Assembly (NCBI GenBank): GCA_964036045.1
Contig: OZ038383.1
Coordinates: 67,771,725 to 67,835,724 of the forward strand
Length of the DNA stretch: 64,000 bases
DNA from: Eutreptiella sp. 'Long Island Sound 2002'
Taxonomy: Eukaryota; Euglenozoa; Euglenophyceae; Eutreptiales; Eutreptiaceae
Direction of reading: 5' to 3'
The translations under genes and the position numbers were made by a program. A model generated the notes under the pieces. The model did no database searches. It was given only the letters and a program-made list of their open reading frames with translations, and was not told where the DNA came from. Positions 42,434 to 53,108 of the stretch are shown in pieces (within the stretch, counting starts at the first letter, position 1; each line of letters begins with the position of its first letter).

Positions 42434-42471
42434 CTCGACCTGTCCATGCGTACGGCTGGAATCCTTGAGGG

Positions 42472-43518
42472 TTGGTGTCTAAGCAACTATCAGTCAGAAT
42501 ATCAAATATTCCCCGAAACCTCAGGACTGATCTCGAATCCCGTGTCATAGACGGGCACCAGTGGTATAACCAATACCTCTTCTACAAGGATCGTATCGTT
42601 GTGCCTGGGACACAGCTGGATGGGTGCCGGCAGTATTCCCATCTCAACTCAGGTCACACTGGCGCTAATCGCTCAGTGGACTTCCCTGAGTGTTTCTACT
42701 GCAGTCTAACCTTAACGAATCTGAGGTCTAGTATGCAGACCATTGTTGATGCTTGTGGCTGTCATCCCAGCGACCAGAGCGATAGTAGGGATAGCGGACT
42801 GATCTGCAGCTTACCCATAGCCTATTGTGCTAACTCGCTTCTCTACGCGGAGTTATTCCACTACTTTCCACGCTTGGGTGGCTATGATGGCTGCCTAGTT
42901 GTACCCTGTGGCCTGTCACGCTTCACCCGTGTGTTTTCTTGCAGTAAGAGATTTGCAGTTGAGCAGACTGTGAAAATGTTGGTCAAACAATGGTTCGAGC
43001 CATACGGAGCACCTAAAGAGGTGCACTCTGATGAAGATGTACGCATGGGCAGCCAAACAGGATGGTACAAACGTGTACTGAACGTAGTCGACGTTCAGGT
43101 GACCACATATGTGCCCTATACTCACACGTCTAACCCTCTTTGGGAGAGACAGAACCGTGTGGTAGAACACAACTTGGGAATGCTGATGAAACAGGGAAGG
43201 ACCAAAGATTGGATACGGCTACTGCCGTGGGCTGTGCTAACCATGGACTCCCAGAGGAGCTCATCTACAGGGTTCACCCCCCACAAACTGTTTCATGGAG
43301 GACAACCTGCTTGGTTCTGCAATACCCACTTTCCTGAGGACTTCAAGAGTCTCGTTGCAGATTTGCTGGAACACAAGCAGTCTATGGCTAACCAGGCAGG
43401 AACTAACCTGAGACACGTTCCTGAACGTGAAATGAGCCGACGAAATCGCCTACGGCGACCCGCCAGATTTAAGGTTGGTGACCTTGTTTTGGTTCACCAC
43501 TGGAGACTACCCTCCTAG
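42472..43518 (+). CDS. Integrase, element 3
   Basis: 348-codon frame. H-L-N-S-G-H-T-G and a weak C-G-C-H zinc site come first. In the catalytic core the first Asp of element 1's V-D-Y is replaced (Y-A-E-L, about 42845-42860); the second Asp is in H-S-D-E-D-V (about 43024-43040) and the Glu is in W-E-R-Q (about 43141-43152). It ends with V-H-H-W-R-L-P-S and TAG 43516-43518, then continues in another register. The missing first Asp means no activity. Confidence 0.75.
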   Translation: MVSKQLSVRISNIPRNLRTDLESRVIDGHQWYNQYLFYKDRIVVPGTQLDGCRQYSHLNSGHTGANRSVDFPECFYCSLTLTNLRSSMQTIVDACGCHPSDQSDSRDSGLICSLPIAYCANSLLYAELFHYFPRLGGYDGCLVVPCGLSRFTRVFSCSKRFAVEQTVKMLVKQWFEPYGAPKEVHSDEDVRMGSQTGWYKRVLNVVDVQVTTYVPYTHTSNPLWERQNRVVEHNLGMLMKQGRTKDWIRLLPWAVLTMDSQRSSSTGFTPHKLFHGGQPAWFCNTHFPEDFKSLVADLLEHKQSMANQAGTNLRHVPEREMSRRNRLRRPARFKVGDLVLVHHWRLPS

Positions 43519-43782
43519 CCTAGTAACTGCCTGCAGGACGCTTCTTTTGGGCCCTATCGTATCATCAGGACAGACGGATCTAGGATCCATGTCAGGTGCG
43601 GTGCAAGTCTAGGTGGTGAACTACTATGTGCCCCTAAACAGTTGAGGCACTACCATTCCCGCGACGACTTGTCATGGAATGAGTTGCGCCTAAGCGACAG
43701 AGAGGTCGAAAAAACCGACCTGCAGAACGCTGCCTCCAATGAGGACAGGTTCACGACTCTGCTACAGCTCCAGTTTCAGTGA
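43519..43782 (+). pseudogene. Post-integrase barrel, element 3; chromodomain missing
   Basis: It reads F-G-P-Y-R-I-I-R, R-I-H-V-R-C-G, L-G-G-E-L-L-C-A-P-K-Q-L (43550-43640), then an acidic stretch to TGA about 43780. The chromodomain-like block seen in element 1 is absent; the LTR-like tail follows at once. Confidence 0.6.
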
Positions 43783-45015
43783 ATGTACTAACTCCCGCCC
43801 TCAATCCGGTTCGGCACTCCAAAGACTTGCACATCCGCTGCTTTTCGAGCCCTGCTCCTGCCTTGGTGGAGCCCTGCACTCCCATGCCTGTGGTTACCAG
43901 GCTGAGCCAGATGGCCGCTCATCAGGTTTGCAGCCACCCAGCGAGTGGGTGCCTTGTTGACCACGTGTTGCGTGGGATATGCCCTGATGTGACGACCCGG
44001 GGGAGCCAACGAACAGCGGTGGCTTCCTAAACCAGAGGGGAATGGCAAGCTAGGTATTGAAGGCAAGGTGTGTCCACCCTCCTTGGGAACAAGCGTGCGC
44101 ACAGTTAGGACCCCTAACTGGTCCAGACCCATGGGGTTCCACCCGTCTTGGCGGTGTTACCATACCCCTAATTGTGCTACTTGTGTCTGTGTGTGTCCCA
44201 CTTCTCTCCCCATCGTGACTGCCATCATCGGCCTTCACTGATGTCGGACCAAAGGTCGTAGTCAGCTACTGGTACCACTCCTCTGGCGCCCCATTTCTGT
44301 GCTAGCGCCTAGCCTTTGGGTGAACGGTAAAAGCCCTACATACTAGAGATGGAGGAGGTGGCCAAGTGTGCTAAGGGCATGCAAAATGCCCGTTCTTCCA
44401 GAGGCCAAAGGCTAACACACTCCCCTGCCCGCGAGGAAAAGCACACGGAGCAGGAGACACCACTACACTACACTCACTAATGCCAGCACCAGCCTTCGAC
44501 GGCAGCGTGAGCACAACCGCACTCAGTCCCTACCAGGCTTGCTGACCCTAACTCCAACACACACTGCTGGGTGTCACTGACGAAGTTGTCTCCGGCCCTA
44601 ATGGCCCCCCTGTGAAAGAACAGGCAAACACAGCGCCACTAGGCTGCTGTGGCCTGACAGGGACACCCTCGCGCATTTCTCTGACAGGGCTTGCAGTGAA
44701 GGTTGCACTTGTTGAGCGCACAATGCGTTGTACATGAAGAAGACGTTCTTTTCCCTATTTTTGATTATTGTCATCAGCGCCCTGTTTAGCTGGACGGACA
44801 ATTTGCGCTGCTGTGCACCAAGCACCCGTACTTTTGCCCACCTGAGAGCACAACCCATGCAAAACAGTTTGGGGTTGAGAAACCTAACCAGCCTCGCCGT
44901 ATTATACGGGTCTTAGATTGGAAAAAAATACACTGTCCGCGAACTGTCCTATCAAGCACGCAGGCGTTGAGGACCCCGCCTGTTCTCTTATAGACCGTAG
45001 GGTGGGGCCCTGGGT
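43783..45015 (+). repeat. LTR-like 3' region of element 3
   Basis: Non-coding tail parallel to 24353-25267, with shared words TTTCTGTGCTAGC (about 44295), AGCCTTCGACGG (44490), TGTGAAAGAACAGG and CTGTGGCCTGACAGGG (44649). About 300 bases longer than the tail of element 1. Confidence 0.45.
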
Positions 45016-46079
45016 AACCTAACAAGGCCTTTACCGCGAGCACAGCGCGTTGCCTAAGTTCTCTAATGCATTGTGAGCATGCAGAGAAGGGAGGCATTGC
45101 AAACACAAACCAAGTTTCGTAAAATTTTTCCTACCATTTAACCGTTCCAACACAAACTCAACCAGGAGGTGGGCTCATCCTGGGCATACTCACCTTACTC
45201 ACCACGCATCATGTGAATGTCGAGAGACACCAAACGCTGCTACCAGCCTAAGCGCTTAAACACGCTACATCGATTTGTAAACAGCCCTAAGCGCTTAATG
45301 CATCCAGTGTATCATGCACCCCTTCCTTTGTTACCTGCAGGAGGGAGAGAGGATTGAACAGCAACTGCACAGCGCAAAACGAAGCCTAGTGTTTTCAGCA
45401 ACCCAACTTTAACGCTACAGAGAGAGCAAGCACGCAAAAGCCCTTTCTCTCTCACATGTGAAGAGAAGGAGGGAGTGAATTGAAACACAGGGAAAGCGCA
45501 ACAACGTGTGCATACCCTTGTTAGGCACATGCATCGCAAGCACAGGGCATAGTCCAACCCTACGTGTGCGCTGCGTGCTCCATTCGTTTCGCATACCTCT
45601 GATTCACAGTTCAATCTGTGCAGAGCAAGGAAGGTGAGGACCCACACAACTAACGAACACCACATTAACAATCCTACCTTTTGAAAGAAACAAACAACAC
45701 GAACACAATGCATATGTGCGTCATGACATGGAGGCAGGTTGTGAGGCTGTTCTCTTGTGTACCTACTTGATTCATTCTTTTTCCTAATGTTTATAACGTT
45801 TTTGATGCAACTGTGCAACACTTTCTCTTGAAAGCTTTAAATGAATGGCCCATACCTTACTTTTTTAGATCCCTTTGAGCTTCTGCGCCTCTCTTTGTGA
45901 ATGCGGCTCAGTTGCGCTTGTCTGCGACTGTAACTTTTAGACAAAAGATTACGATTTCTAGCGTGTTTGGGTCACCTTTTAGCGATTTGTCTTTTTCAAT
46001 CGCTAATCCTTTTGCTCAACCACAGGATTCACACCCTGTTGGTTACATTTTGTATATTTCTTCGGTGGAGAACTGCCGC
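45016..46079. other. No supported gene
   Basis: A-rich to balanced DNA. The longest frames are on the minus strand (45821-45312), with Cys-rich composition but no domain character. A T-rich stretch (45880-46060) precedes the T-poor block. Confidence 0.4.
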
Positions 46080-46102
46080 CTCCGGCCGGCGGGGGGGCCT
46101 GG

Positions 46103-46414
46103 ATGCTGCAGGCCGCATGGGAAACCATGCTGTCCGATGCGCTCCACCCCCTGGGAGTCCACCCCCGCAACCTCCCCGCGCCCCAGGACCACCCGTATGT
46201 CCTCAGGCACCTGCGGGAGACCCTCCAGGAGACAAAGCGAGACGGCATCCGCCTATGGGACATCATCCAAAGCCCAGCCCCGCACAAACAGACCCCCTCA
46301 CCACCCCACAAGCGTCGGCGCACCGACACTGGCGGCACCGACAGCACCCCTGGAGCCCTGCGCACCACAGAACACGGCGCGCCTGACCCCCCGGCCAGCG
46401 GCGCCGCCACCTGA
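46103..46414 (+). CDS. Small unidentified protein with basic tail, 103 codons
   Basis: From ATG 46103 the first 55 codons look like a folded helical protein (M-L-Q-A-A-W-E-T-M-L-S-D-A-L, then Y-V-L-R-H-L-R-E-T-L-Q-E-T, I-R-L-W-D-I-I-Q). A Pro-rich hinge with P-H-K-R-R-R follows and then a disordered tail to TGA 46412-46414. Codons avoid T as the surrounding block does. This could be the N-terminus of a transposon ORF. No family recognised. Confidence 0.4.
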   Translation: MLQAAWETMLSDALHPLGVHPRNLPAPQDHPYVLRHLRETLQETKRDGIRLWDIIQSPAPHKQTPSPPHKRRRTDTGGTDSTPGALRTTEHGAPDPPASGAAT

Positions 46415-46974
46415 CCCCGTTACCCAGCAGACCACCACCACAGGGCGCCACGCCAGGCCCCGCCCAGAAGTCACCAAACCAACCGGACGCCGAAGGACTC
46501 CAACGCACACGACAACGGGCACCACTACGCCCAAAGGCACCGAACCCAGGCCCGCTACCGTCGCAACCGCCTAACCGAGGCAAAACCCAAACACATATCA
46601 AACCCGAGCCACACCCCGAAACCGCCAACCCTTGACTCCTAACCAGGCCCGCCAAGCGAACAACGTAACCACAGCCCACACCCACAGCCCACACAGCCGC
46701 CTAACCAGCCAGCTCCAGAAGCAAAGAGACACCTCACCAAACCAACCCTGGCCCAAGCCCGTGTACATCAGGACGCGCAAGCCGCACCCCTGGGGCGCGA
46801 CCGCCGCCACAGCACCGACGACACACACCAGGGGACACAACACTATTGCACCGCCGCACCAGCTGCCCGTGCCTGTGCCTGCAGTGTACGCGCGCCCCTG
46901 TTCTTCTTTTTTTTTCATCAAAAAAAAAAAAATTAGGGGGGGAGGAAGAGGGACACAACCACCCATTGCACACG

Positions 46975-47165
46975 CGCACCGCGAACAGCGCGCACACCGG
47001 TGAACGGGAGCCAAGTGCCCCAGGACACCGCACATGCAACACCACACACCGAGCGAGCACAGAGGTGAACAGGAGCCAAGTAGCCCAGGACACCGCAGAC
47101 GCAACACAGCAAACTGCGCGGGCACACCGGTGAACAGGAGCCAAGCGGCCCAGGACACTGCACAC
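46975..47165 (+). repeat. 65-bp tandem repeat, about three copies
   Basis: GGTGAAC(A/G)GGAGCCAAG starts at 46999, 47064 and 47129, an exact 65-base step. Each copy is followed by CCCAGGACACCGCA-type sequence. Because 65 is not a multiple of three, the translated repeat rotates through frames. Confidence 0.8.
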
Positions 47166-47650
47166 ACGTAGGGCGGCCGAGGGACAGGAAAGGAACCAAT
47201 ACCCCATGGGTCGGACGCACTGGGGCGACCCAGCCGACCCACCGGGCCAGTGGCAGGAGCGGTACTCCAAGGCCACTGGTCCGAGCCCGGCCAGGCTGCA
47301 TCAGGGACCATGGCAAACGTCACACGGAGCCATGGAAGCAACCGGTGACAGGCCAGCCGGTACACATTCCAGGAGGGGGTCACCTGCCAAGCAGAGTGGC
47401 CCCGCAACTCAAGCCACAAGAGTGAGGCGGTCGTACCGTATACTAGCGGGAGCAATACCCCTTGTGGTGAGAGATACTCCACACAGCTGGGCAGCCCCCA
47501 GAGCTGCAGCCGTTAGGAGGGGGCATGTGGCCCTACCCATGGACACATGTGGGGACACCCTCCCACCTGGGACACATGGACCGGGTGGCCGCGACAATGC
47601 CTTCCCAAGCACATGCGCGAGCGGCTCAAGAGGCACCTGACATAGGGCAG

Positions 47651-48436
47651 TGGGAGGGACAGGACGTCCCCTTGGTAAGACCTTCTTCCTGCAATGTCAA
47701 AGGAGGCATCCCCAGCTCCCGAAGATACCTACCTACCTACCTATATTTCTTCAGCTTCCGGAATTTTGTGCGCTCCATCAGGAGTATTGCCTCGCCCTCG
47801 CCCTTGGTCAGGACTTTTACTCAAATGCTGATTCTACAGCGATTGCAGTCCGCATTAGAGTGCCCGACTGTACCCTAGTGGGCAAGCATTTCTACTCTAC
47901 GGAGGAGGTCCTGGGTTCAAACCCCAATACCCCCAAACTTTTGCCGAACGGTTTTGCCGTACGCTCGCAGCGTTCCACAAATGCTGCTTCGTAGGGACAT
48001 CATACACGGTACATTACGCTGTTCTTCAAGGGTACCTACAGTGTGGTAAACTTCTATGAAGTGATGACAATGTCATATGCTGGTTTGAAGTATTTTCAGA
48101 ATTAATATCAGGGCTATTTGACCTTTTTTCCTTGGTCCTACTAGCTTGATCAACTAGTACTCCAGGGGGGAGTAGGAGGGCCTCACTGCCATGTCCTTCT
48201 TGGGGTACTTGATCCAGGCCAAGTCCCCCCTTAAACCTTGGGAAGTTATGAAGAACAACACTTAATCATTTTAATCACTCTTTTTCAGTGTTTAGGTACA
48301 CCTTTCAAAGTAACTAGAGTTATAACCATACTCCCCCATGAAGTTCACCCCTACAACTCAGGTGAGCAGAGGTCTCTTCCTTCATGGAGGTAATACAGAA
48401 AACAAATAGACATTCGATGCATTGGGCCTTGTCGGT
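47651..48436. other. Mostly non-coding; contains a tRNA-like word
   Basis: A 115-codon plus-strand frame (47650-47994) has a somewhat regular middle, but also overlaps a tRNA-like segment, so I do not call it a gene. The rest is ordinary unique-looking DNA. Confidence 0.35.
47872..47926 (+). other. tRNA-like fragment (A-box/B-box-like)
   Basis: ACCCTAGTGGGC (A-box-like, 47872-47883) and GGGTTCAAACCCC (B-box, 47913-47925) are spaced about as in a tRNA. It shares GAGGTCCTGGGTTCAA with 16361-16376. No acceptor stem. Probably a tRNA-derived SINE fragment. Confidence 0.4.
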
Positions 48437-51296
48437 TAAGCCTAGTGGTCTCCCACCTCAGGTCCCCATACTCAATTGTTTTTCCTACTTATTGTGGGCC
48501 TACCTTTGAACTGATTCTGAATTCAGTTGCTTGGCCATGCTGCCCAAGCCATATCCTTTGTCTGGCCAAGCTTGCATGCTCCAGACTCATAAGCTACTCC
48601 ATTGCATGTCAAAAGGTGCACAAGAGGTGCTTGGGACTATCTTTGCGCCCAGACGTAAGTCGGTTTTCACTATAAAATCAATTGTTTTGTCGATTTGTGA
48701 TTGAATCTTTGTACTTAAACATGCATTGTCTTTCCGCAGCCCTTCTCTACTACATTGGATTTCAAAACTGTTCATTGATTTGATCCTTCTCGTTTTCATG
48801 CTCTACTTGCTGCTCTAGTCCTGTTTTCCAATCACAAAACCTGCAGGATTTCATCAAACCTTTTAGGGCACAAATTCAGGATATTCTTTTTGGGGCCAAT
48901 CCTGCGACTCTAGCCCGCCTATCAAATGCTAAATTTAGGATGGACGATATTGCCTTTTGAAGTCCGACGATGGCGCCAGTGGGCAGTGCGGGTGAGTTCT
49001 TGGGAGGGGTCTCTGGGTTTTTTCATTTCAGCGCCTACCCTCCAGCTGTTGCCCGGGAACCTGTGTGGGTGTGCAGATTCGAGGATTTGACTCTTCTTTT
49101 GTTCATTTGTTCCCCGACGTGAAGACTTCTTGAGGTAAGAGTGACGTGACCCCATGCACTGCTACTTGAGCATGTTCATGCTGGGGGCATGGATATCAGT
49201 GGCATCTGCATCTTTGTTGTCGTCATTGACATCTTCATTGTCACCTTGGTCATTGTGTGCGGTGGCCCCGAGTTATTTCGTCAGTCTGCGATAAGGCAGG
49301 CAAACCTGTCAGAGCATATTAGTTGGTCAGTGCAACTGGCGGAACCCACCGTCAATTGCCTTTGTACAGGCTGGGGTCCTGAACCCATACCTAGCGGCTC
49401 TGCATGACGCGCGCCTCCCTTTCCCCCGTCTCCCTCTCCCTCTCTCGTCCTCGCTCCTTACTCATCAGACAACAAAAGCAAAAAGAGGATTTGTGTCCGG
49501 TGTTGTTGAAGCCAACGATGCGTTCCCGTGGGGGGGGCTGGCCACGGGACGCTGCGGCGGACACACAAGCAAGCAGGCAGGCAAAGCACTGCGCTCACAA
49601 GGGCATCCTCGTAGAAGAAAGCGTTCTAGGATCCTTGCCACTCTGAAACAAAAAAAAAGTATATACAAAGACACACCAGGGTATGTACAAAGATGGGATA
49701 AGCCATGGACGGAGGTAAGGGCGCCTCAGGACAATAGACACACAGTCCCCAACAGTATTCCAGCTCTAGGTCCCACGTCCTCAGCGGCATGCAGGTACGG
49801 GGGCTCAAAGAAAACCCATGGACCTGCGCAAACTGGACCCATTATTCCTGCCAAGGGAGAGGTCTCCCGACCAGCCACGGCCACGTTCCCAGTAACCAAT
49901 GAGCTCCAAGGTCAGCCAACAATAATCCCCGATGCCCCCTTGATGGCAGGTCCCAAGTCCTCTGTGAGCCGGAGATATGGCCCCGCCATTATCCCCTGGT
50001 AGTTGGAGGCTGAACATGGGCTGTTTCGGCCCATCCTGACTATGGCTCAAAAAAGTCCAAAATTGACCCCTCAGCTGGGCGATACCAGGGTAGGGGCGAA
50101 GCAAACATCCCTGTAGCCTTGGAGTGCGATCTCCCTAGAGGCCCTATGCAACTCGGATTCCCAGGCATCTTAGCGCCACAGGGTCGCCACGTGGGGTCAA
50201 GATGCCAAATTTGGCAGAATCGGGCATCTTCGGTGGCCGAGCAGGGATGACTTTTGTGGACATCTTGTCAAGCCAAGCCTTGATCCCCGGGCCCTGATAT
50301 TTGCCTTGGTCCCATGCATCGGGGTTTTGCGTGCTGTCACTTTGGCTGCCTGCTGTTCCCAAAGGGGAAGGTCGTGCAACGGGGCGGAAAAACAACAAAG
50401 AAGGCAAAATTTGGCAATGTGGCACGCACCGTAAGTTGCATAACTCCCACTAGTCCACAGTAGCAAATACGTAACTCCAGGGCAATTGACCCTTAGTCGA
50501 ATGCTACAAGAATCGCCACTCGGTTGTGGCTAGGTCCCTTGCTCCATTAAGACATGGTGTTCCCAAACTTGGCCTGACATTGCAAAAAAAAGCGAAAATA
50601 ACGAAAACGGCCCACACTCATGATCCCATATCTCCACGGTCATGGCGAGCAATAATCTGACCAAATTTGCTATAGACACATGGGAACTAGGTCCCAATAT
50701 ATGCCCCATGTCAACCCTCGGAGTGGCCTCTAACCATTTTTTCCATTAGCGGAAAGAAGGTACACGAAAAATGGCAAGAGGCCGCATACGCCATATTGAG
50801 CCACCCATGGCTCTCCCATCCCAGAGAGGGGACATAAGGGGATACACATGATTTGAGGCGGGTTTATGTCCCCTTTCGAAATTGCCTTTAACCTCGGATA
50901 ACAAACGTACACAGCCCCGGCGCGAACATTAAGGGGGAGATGGGGTTTGGTGCCATTGTCGCCAAAAAGAGGGTTAGTAGTCCCAAAGGACTTTACTCCA
51001 AAAGTTTTATCTCCGGGAGGGAGGAAGGGAGGGAGATGGACTTTAGGCTTTTGCATGGAAGCAATCAAGAGCCTCAAGTTCCTTTATCAACATTACTTCG
51101 GGTCCGAAGGACAAGAAAACCATTTTTAACACTTCCGCCCTTGGAGTACACGAAAAGTGGGATAGATGGCCAAAATGCCAATATTGGGCCACATATACCC
51201 ATGGGACACCAGAGGACTTCTAATATGGCATCTACCCAAATTGGAGGCCACATGGTAAGTGTTTCCAAACATACTTACTTTGGATCAAGTCTTCCC
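48437..51296. other. No supported gene
   Basis: Mixed DNA. An A-box-like word (TTAAGCCTAGTGG, about 48437-48449) stands alone. Splice-like signals near 48990-49140 and a plus-strand frame at 49493-50002 were considered but lack support. Confidence 0.4.
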
Positions 51297-51328
51297 TGTG
51301 ATCCCAACTGAATAGATTCGGGCCACGC

Positions 51329-51785
51329 AAGGCAGGCGACGGCGAAAATTGGCAGGGAGCGACAGGAAGGCGACAGGGTGGCGACAGGAAGACGATAGGG
51401 TGGCAACAGGAAGACGACAGGAAAGCGGCAGGAAAGCGGCAGGAAAGCGACACGAGGCGACAGGCAGGCAACAGGGAGGCGACAGGGGAGGTGCGACAGG
51501 AGGGCAACAGGAGGGCGACAGGGGGGCGACAGGGAAGCAACAGGAAACAAGACATAGCGACAGGATAAACGACAGGAAAGTGAAAGGAAGACGACAGGAG
51601 GGCAACAGGGCTAGCGGCGACAGCGAAGCGACAGAGAAGCGACAGGGGAGAGCGACTGGATAGCGACAGGAGAGCGACAGGAGAGCAACAGTAGAGCGGC
51701 AGGGTGTTTTTCTGCGACAGGAAGGCGACAGGAAGGCGACAAGGAGGCGACAGGGGTGCGACAGTAGAGCGACAGGCGTGTAGAA
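51329..51785. repeat. GCGACAGGA minisatellite, block 1
   Basis: A degenerate tandem of a 9- to 10-base motif GCGACAGGA(A/G), about 45 copies, with variants GGCAACAGG and GCGGCAGG. Both strands stay open in some frames only because the motif lacks stops. Confidence 0.9.
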
Positions 51786-52155
51786 GAGGACAAGGGAGAC
51801 AAAATAGTACATGGATTTTTATATAGATTGATATATGTGAAGAAAATGCGAACCAATGTTTTACATTTATGTGGATTCTTAGTAAGATGTCATCTCATTG
51901 TTTCAGGCATAGATCTTTAGCGTTTGGTGAATTTTAATCTTTTTTGGAATCACTACATTTCATTGCTTTTCCACTGAAAAATATCTTTCCTTTGTGACAT
52001 AATGATGGTTTAAGTGAATAGCTAGCAGCGAGCAAGCCGACCGGTAATCCCTAGCCCCACTGGCAATCCTGATATGAAGAAAATGGTGCACAGGTATGCA
52101 ATTTACAACTGTTCAAATTCATTTTGTGTTTGATCTGTTTGATTATGATTAGTGG
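51786..52155. other. No supported gene
   Basis: AT-rich DNA between the minisatellite and the purine tract. A T-rich acceptor-like run ends just before 52190. Confidence 0.4.
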
Positions 52156-52425
52156 TTGAATTTTTCTGTCTGTTCTGTGTGTGCAAAGCGACACAGGAAG
52201 CAAGTGAAGAAGAGGGAGAAGAAGAACAGGAGGGAAGAATATGATGACAGAAAGATAGGTGACGAAGAAGACGAAGAAGCAGCACAAGAGGAAGGAGCAG
52301 AGAAGAGAAGAAAGAAAAGAAAAAGAAAAGAAGACAGGGCCGAGGTCCAAGGTCTGCTTCCCGCTGCTGCTGCTGAAGCTGCCGCTGCCGCCGTGTGTGT
52401 TGAATCTGCTGCTGCTTGCTGCTAG
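52156..52425 (+). CDS. Low-complexity charged ORF, 89 codons, doubtful
   Basis: It opens at ATG 52156 and translates the purine tract as alternating basic and acidic runs (K-K-R-E-K-K-N-R-R-E-E, then D-E-E-D-E-E, then K-R-R-K-K-R-K-R-K), ending in poly-Ala from the CTG tract; TAG at 52423-52425. Composition alone can explain it. If real it would be a nuclear-type disordered peptide. Confidence 0.2.
   Translation: MNFSVCSVCAKRHRKQVKKREKKNRREEYDDRKIGDEEDEEAAQEEGAEKRRKKRKRKEDRAEVQGLLPAAAAEAAAAAVCVESAAACC
52190..52350. repeat. Purine-rich GAA/AGG tract
   Basis: About 160 bases almost wholly A and G, with AAGAAG, GAAGAC and AAAGAAAAG words. Likely a decayed trinucleotide repeat. Confidence 0.7.
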
Positions 52426-52562
52426 CGCTGCTGCTGCTTGCAGGTGGTGGTGCTGCTGCAGCTTGCTGCTGCGGCTGGTGCTGCTGATGCATGCTCATGG
52501 TGCTGCTGCTGCGTGCTGGTGGTGGTGCTACAGCCTGCTGCTGCTGCTGCTGCTGCTGGCTC
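52360..52562. repeat. Interrupted CTG/CAG trinucleotide tract
   Basis: Repeated GCTGCTGCTG with GGTGGTG interruptions; the longest pure run is near 52531-52558. The minus strand would encode Gln-rich sequence. Confidence 0.85.
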
Positions 52563-52587
52563 CGAATGTTAGTTGAGTTAGCTGATC

Positions 52588-52905
52588 GTTCCCGCGTGCT
52601 GTGAGTGTCACTTGCGTGTTCCCGCGTGCTCTGAGTGTCATTTGCGTGTTGGCGCGTACTGTGAGTGTCGTTTGAGTGCTCCTGCGTGCTGTGAGTGTCA
52701 TTTGAGTGGGGGCGTGTGCTGTCAGTGTCATTTGAGTGTCGGCGCGTGCTGTGAATGTCATTTGAGTGTCAGCGCGTGCTCTGAATGTTATTTGAGTGTT
52801 CGCGCGTTCTGTGAGTGTCATTCGCGTGTCGGCGCGTGCTGTCAGTATCAGTTGAGTGTGGGCGCGTGCTGTGAGTGCCTATTCAGTGTCGGAGTGTCGG
52901 CGTGT
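52588..52905. repeat. 30-bp minisatellite, about 10.5 copies
   Basis: The unit is CGTGCTGTGAGTGTCATTTG plus about ten further bases (AGTGTCGGCG type), repeating every 30 bases from about 52595. Its length is a multiple of three, so both strands encode decapeptide repeats. Confidence 0.9.
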
Positions 52906-52926
52906 GCTGTGATTGGGCGAACGTGA
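52612..52926 (+). CDS. Cys-rich decapeptide-repeat ORF, 104 codons
   Basis: The plus frame translates the 30-bp repeat as A-C-C-E-C-H-L-S-V-G with variation, mostly three Cys per ten residues. There is no signal peptide and the start is a non-ATG codon, so expression is unsupported. The minus strand reads T-Q-M-T-L-T-A-R-A-N in the same register. Repeat-driven reading is the simplest explanation. Confidence 0.2.
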   Translation: MRVPACSECHLRVGAYCECRLSAPACCECHLSGGVCCQCHLSVGACCECHLSVSACSECYLSVRAFCECHSRVGACCQYQLSVGACCECLFSVGVSACAVIGRT

Positions 52927-53108
52927 TTGCGCTTGAAAAAGACAGGCGCTCAGGCAAGAGGGGTGCATCTCTTATCTTGATGCGTCCACAGGATTTTCAG
53001 TCGCTACAGCGGGTACCAGTGGCGCGCACGCAACCCTGTTTTATCCCGGGTGTTTCATCGCCACCATCAGTATACAATGATTTTGCGGCTGATTTTGAGT
53101 CCATTTAG
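52920..53108 (+). pseudogene. Unidentified protein fragment after the 30-bp repeat
   Basis: From the end of the repeat to TAG 53106-53108 the frame reads V-I-A-L-E-K-D-R-R-S-G-K-R-G, L-M-R-P-Q-D-F-Q-S-L-Q-R and Y-N-D-F-A-A-D-F-E-S-I. It looks more protein-like than its surroundings and could be a last exon. No family recognised. Confidence 0.3.

Larger units (their letters stand above)
40358..45015 (+). mobile_element. Element 3: 5'-truncated Ty3/gypsy copy related to element 1
   Basis: It lacks gag and protease and starts in the pre-RT linker. It continues with RT, RNase H, integrase and the post-integrase barrel, then an LTR-like tail. Diagnostic words shared with element 1 include L-G-T-N-T-Q-E-D-H after the RT active site and S-D-E-D-V-R in the integrase. 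Stops and frameshifts are frequent. Confidence 0.85.
46080..47650. other. T-depleted block
   Basis: The plus strand is dominated by C, A and G with very few T (for example 46561-46680), so the minus strand is A-poor like 232-2058. The minus strand consequently shows long open frames (47482-46598) that are compositional. It is interrupted by a T-run/A-run pair (46907-46930). It contains the small ORF at 46103-46414 and a 65-bp tandem repeat. Confidence 0.7.

Noticed and set aside
45312-45821. Minus-strand frame of 169 codons
   Set aside because: Cys/Leu/Val-rich without recognisable structure, and no start or splice context.
48970-49140. Two short exons with GTGAGT and GTAAGA donors and a C/T-rich acceptor
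   Set aside because: The implied intron is only about 40 bases and the coding parts are too short to judge.
49493-50002. Plus-strand frame of 169 codons
   Set aside because: No ATG at the start, low-complexity Pro/Gly/Lys composition and no domain.
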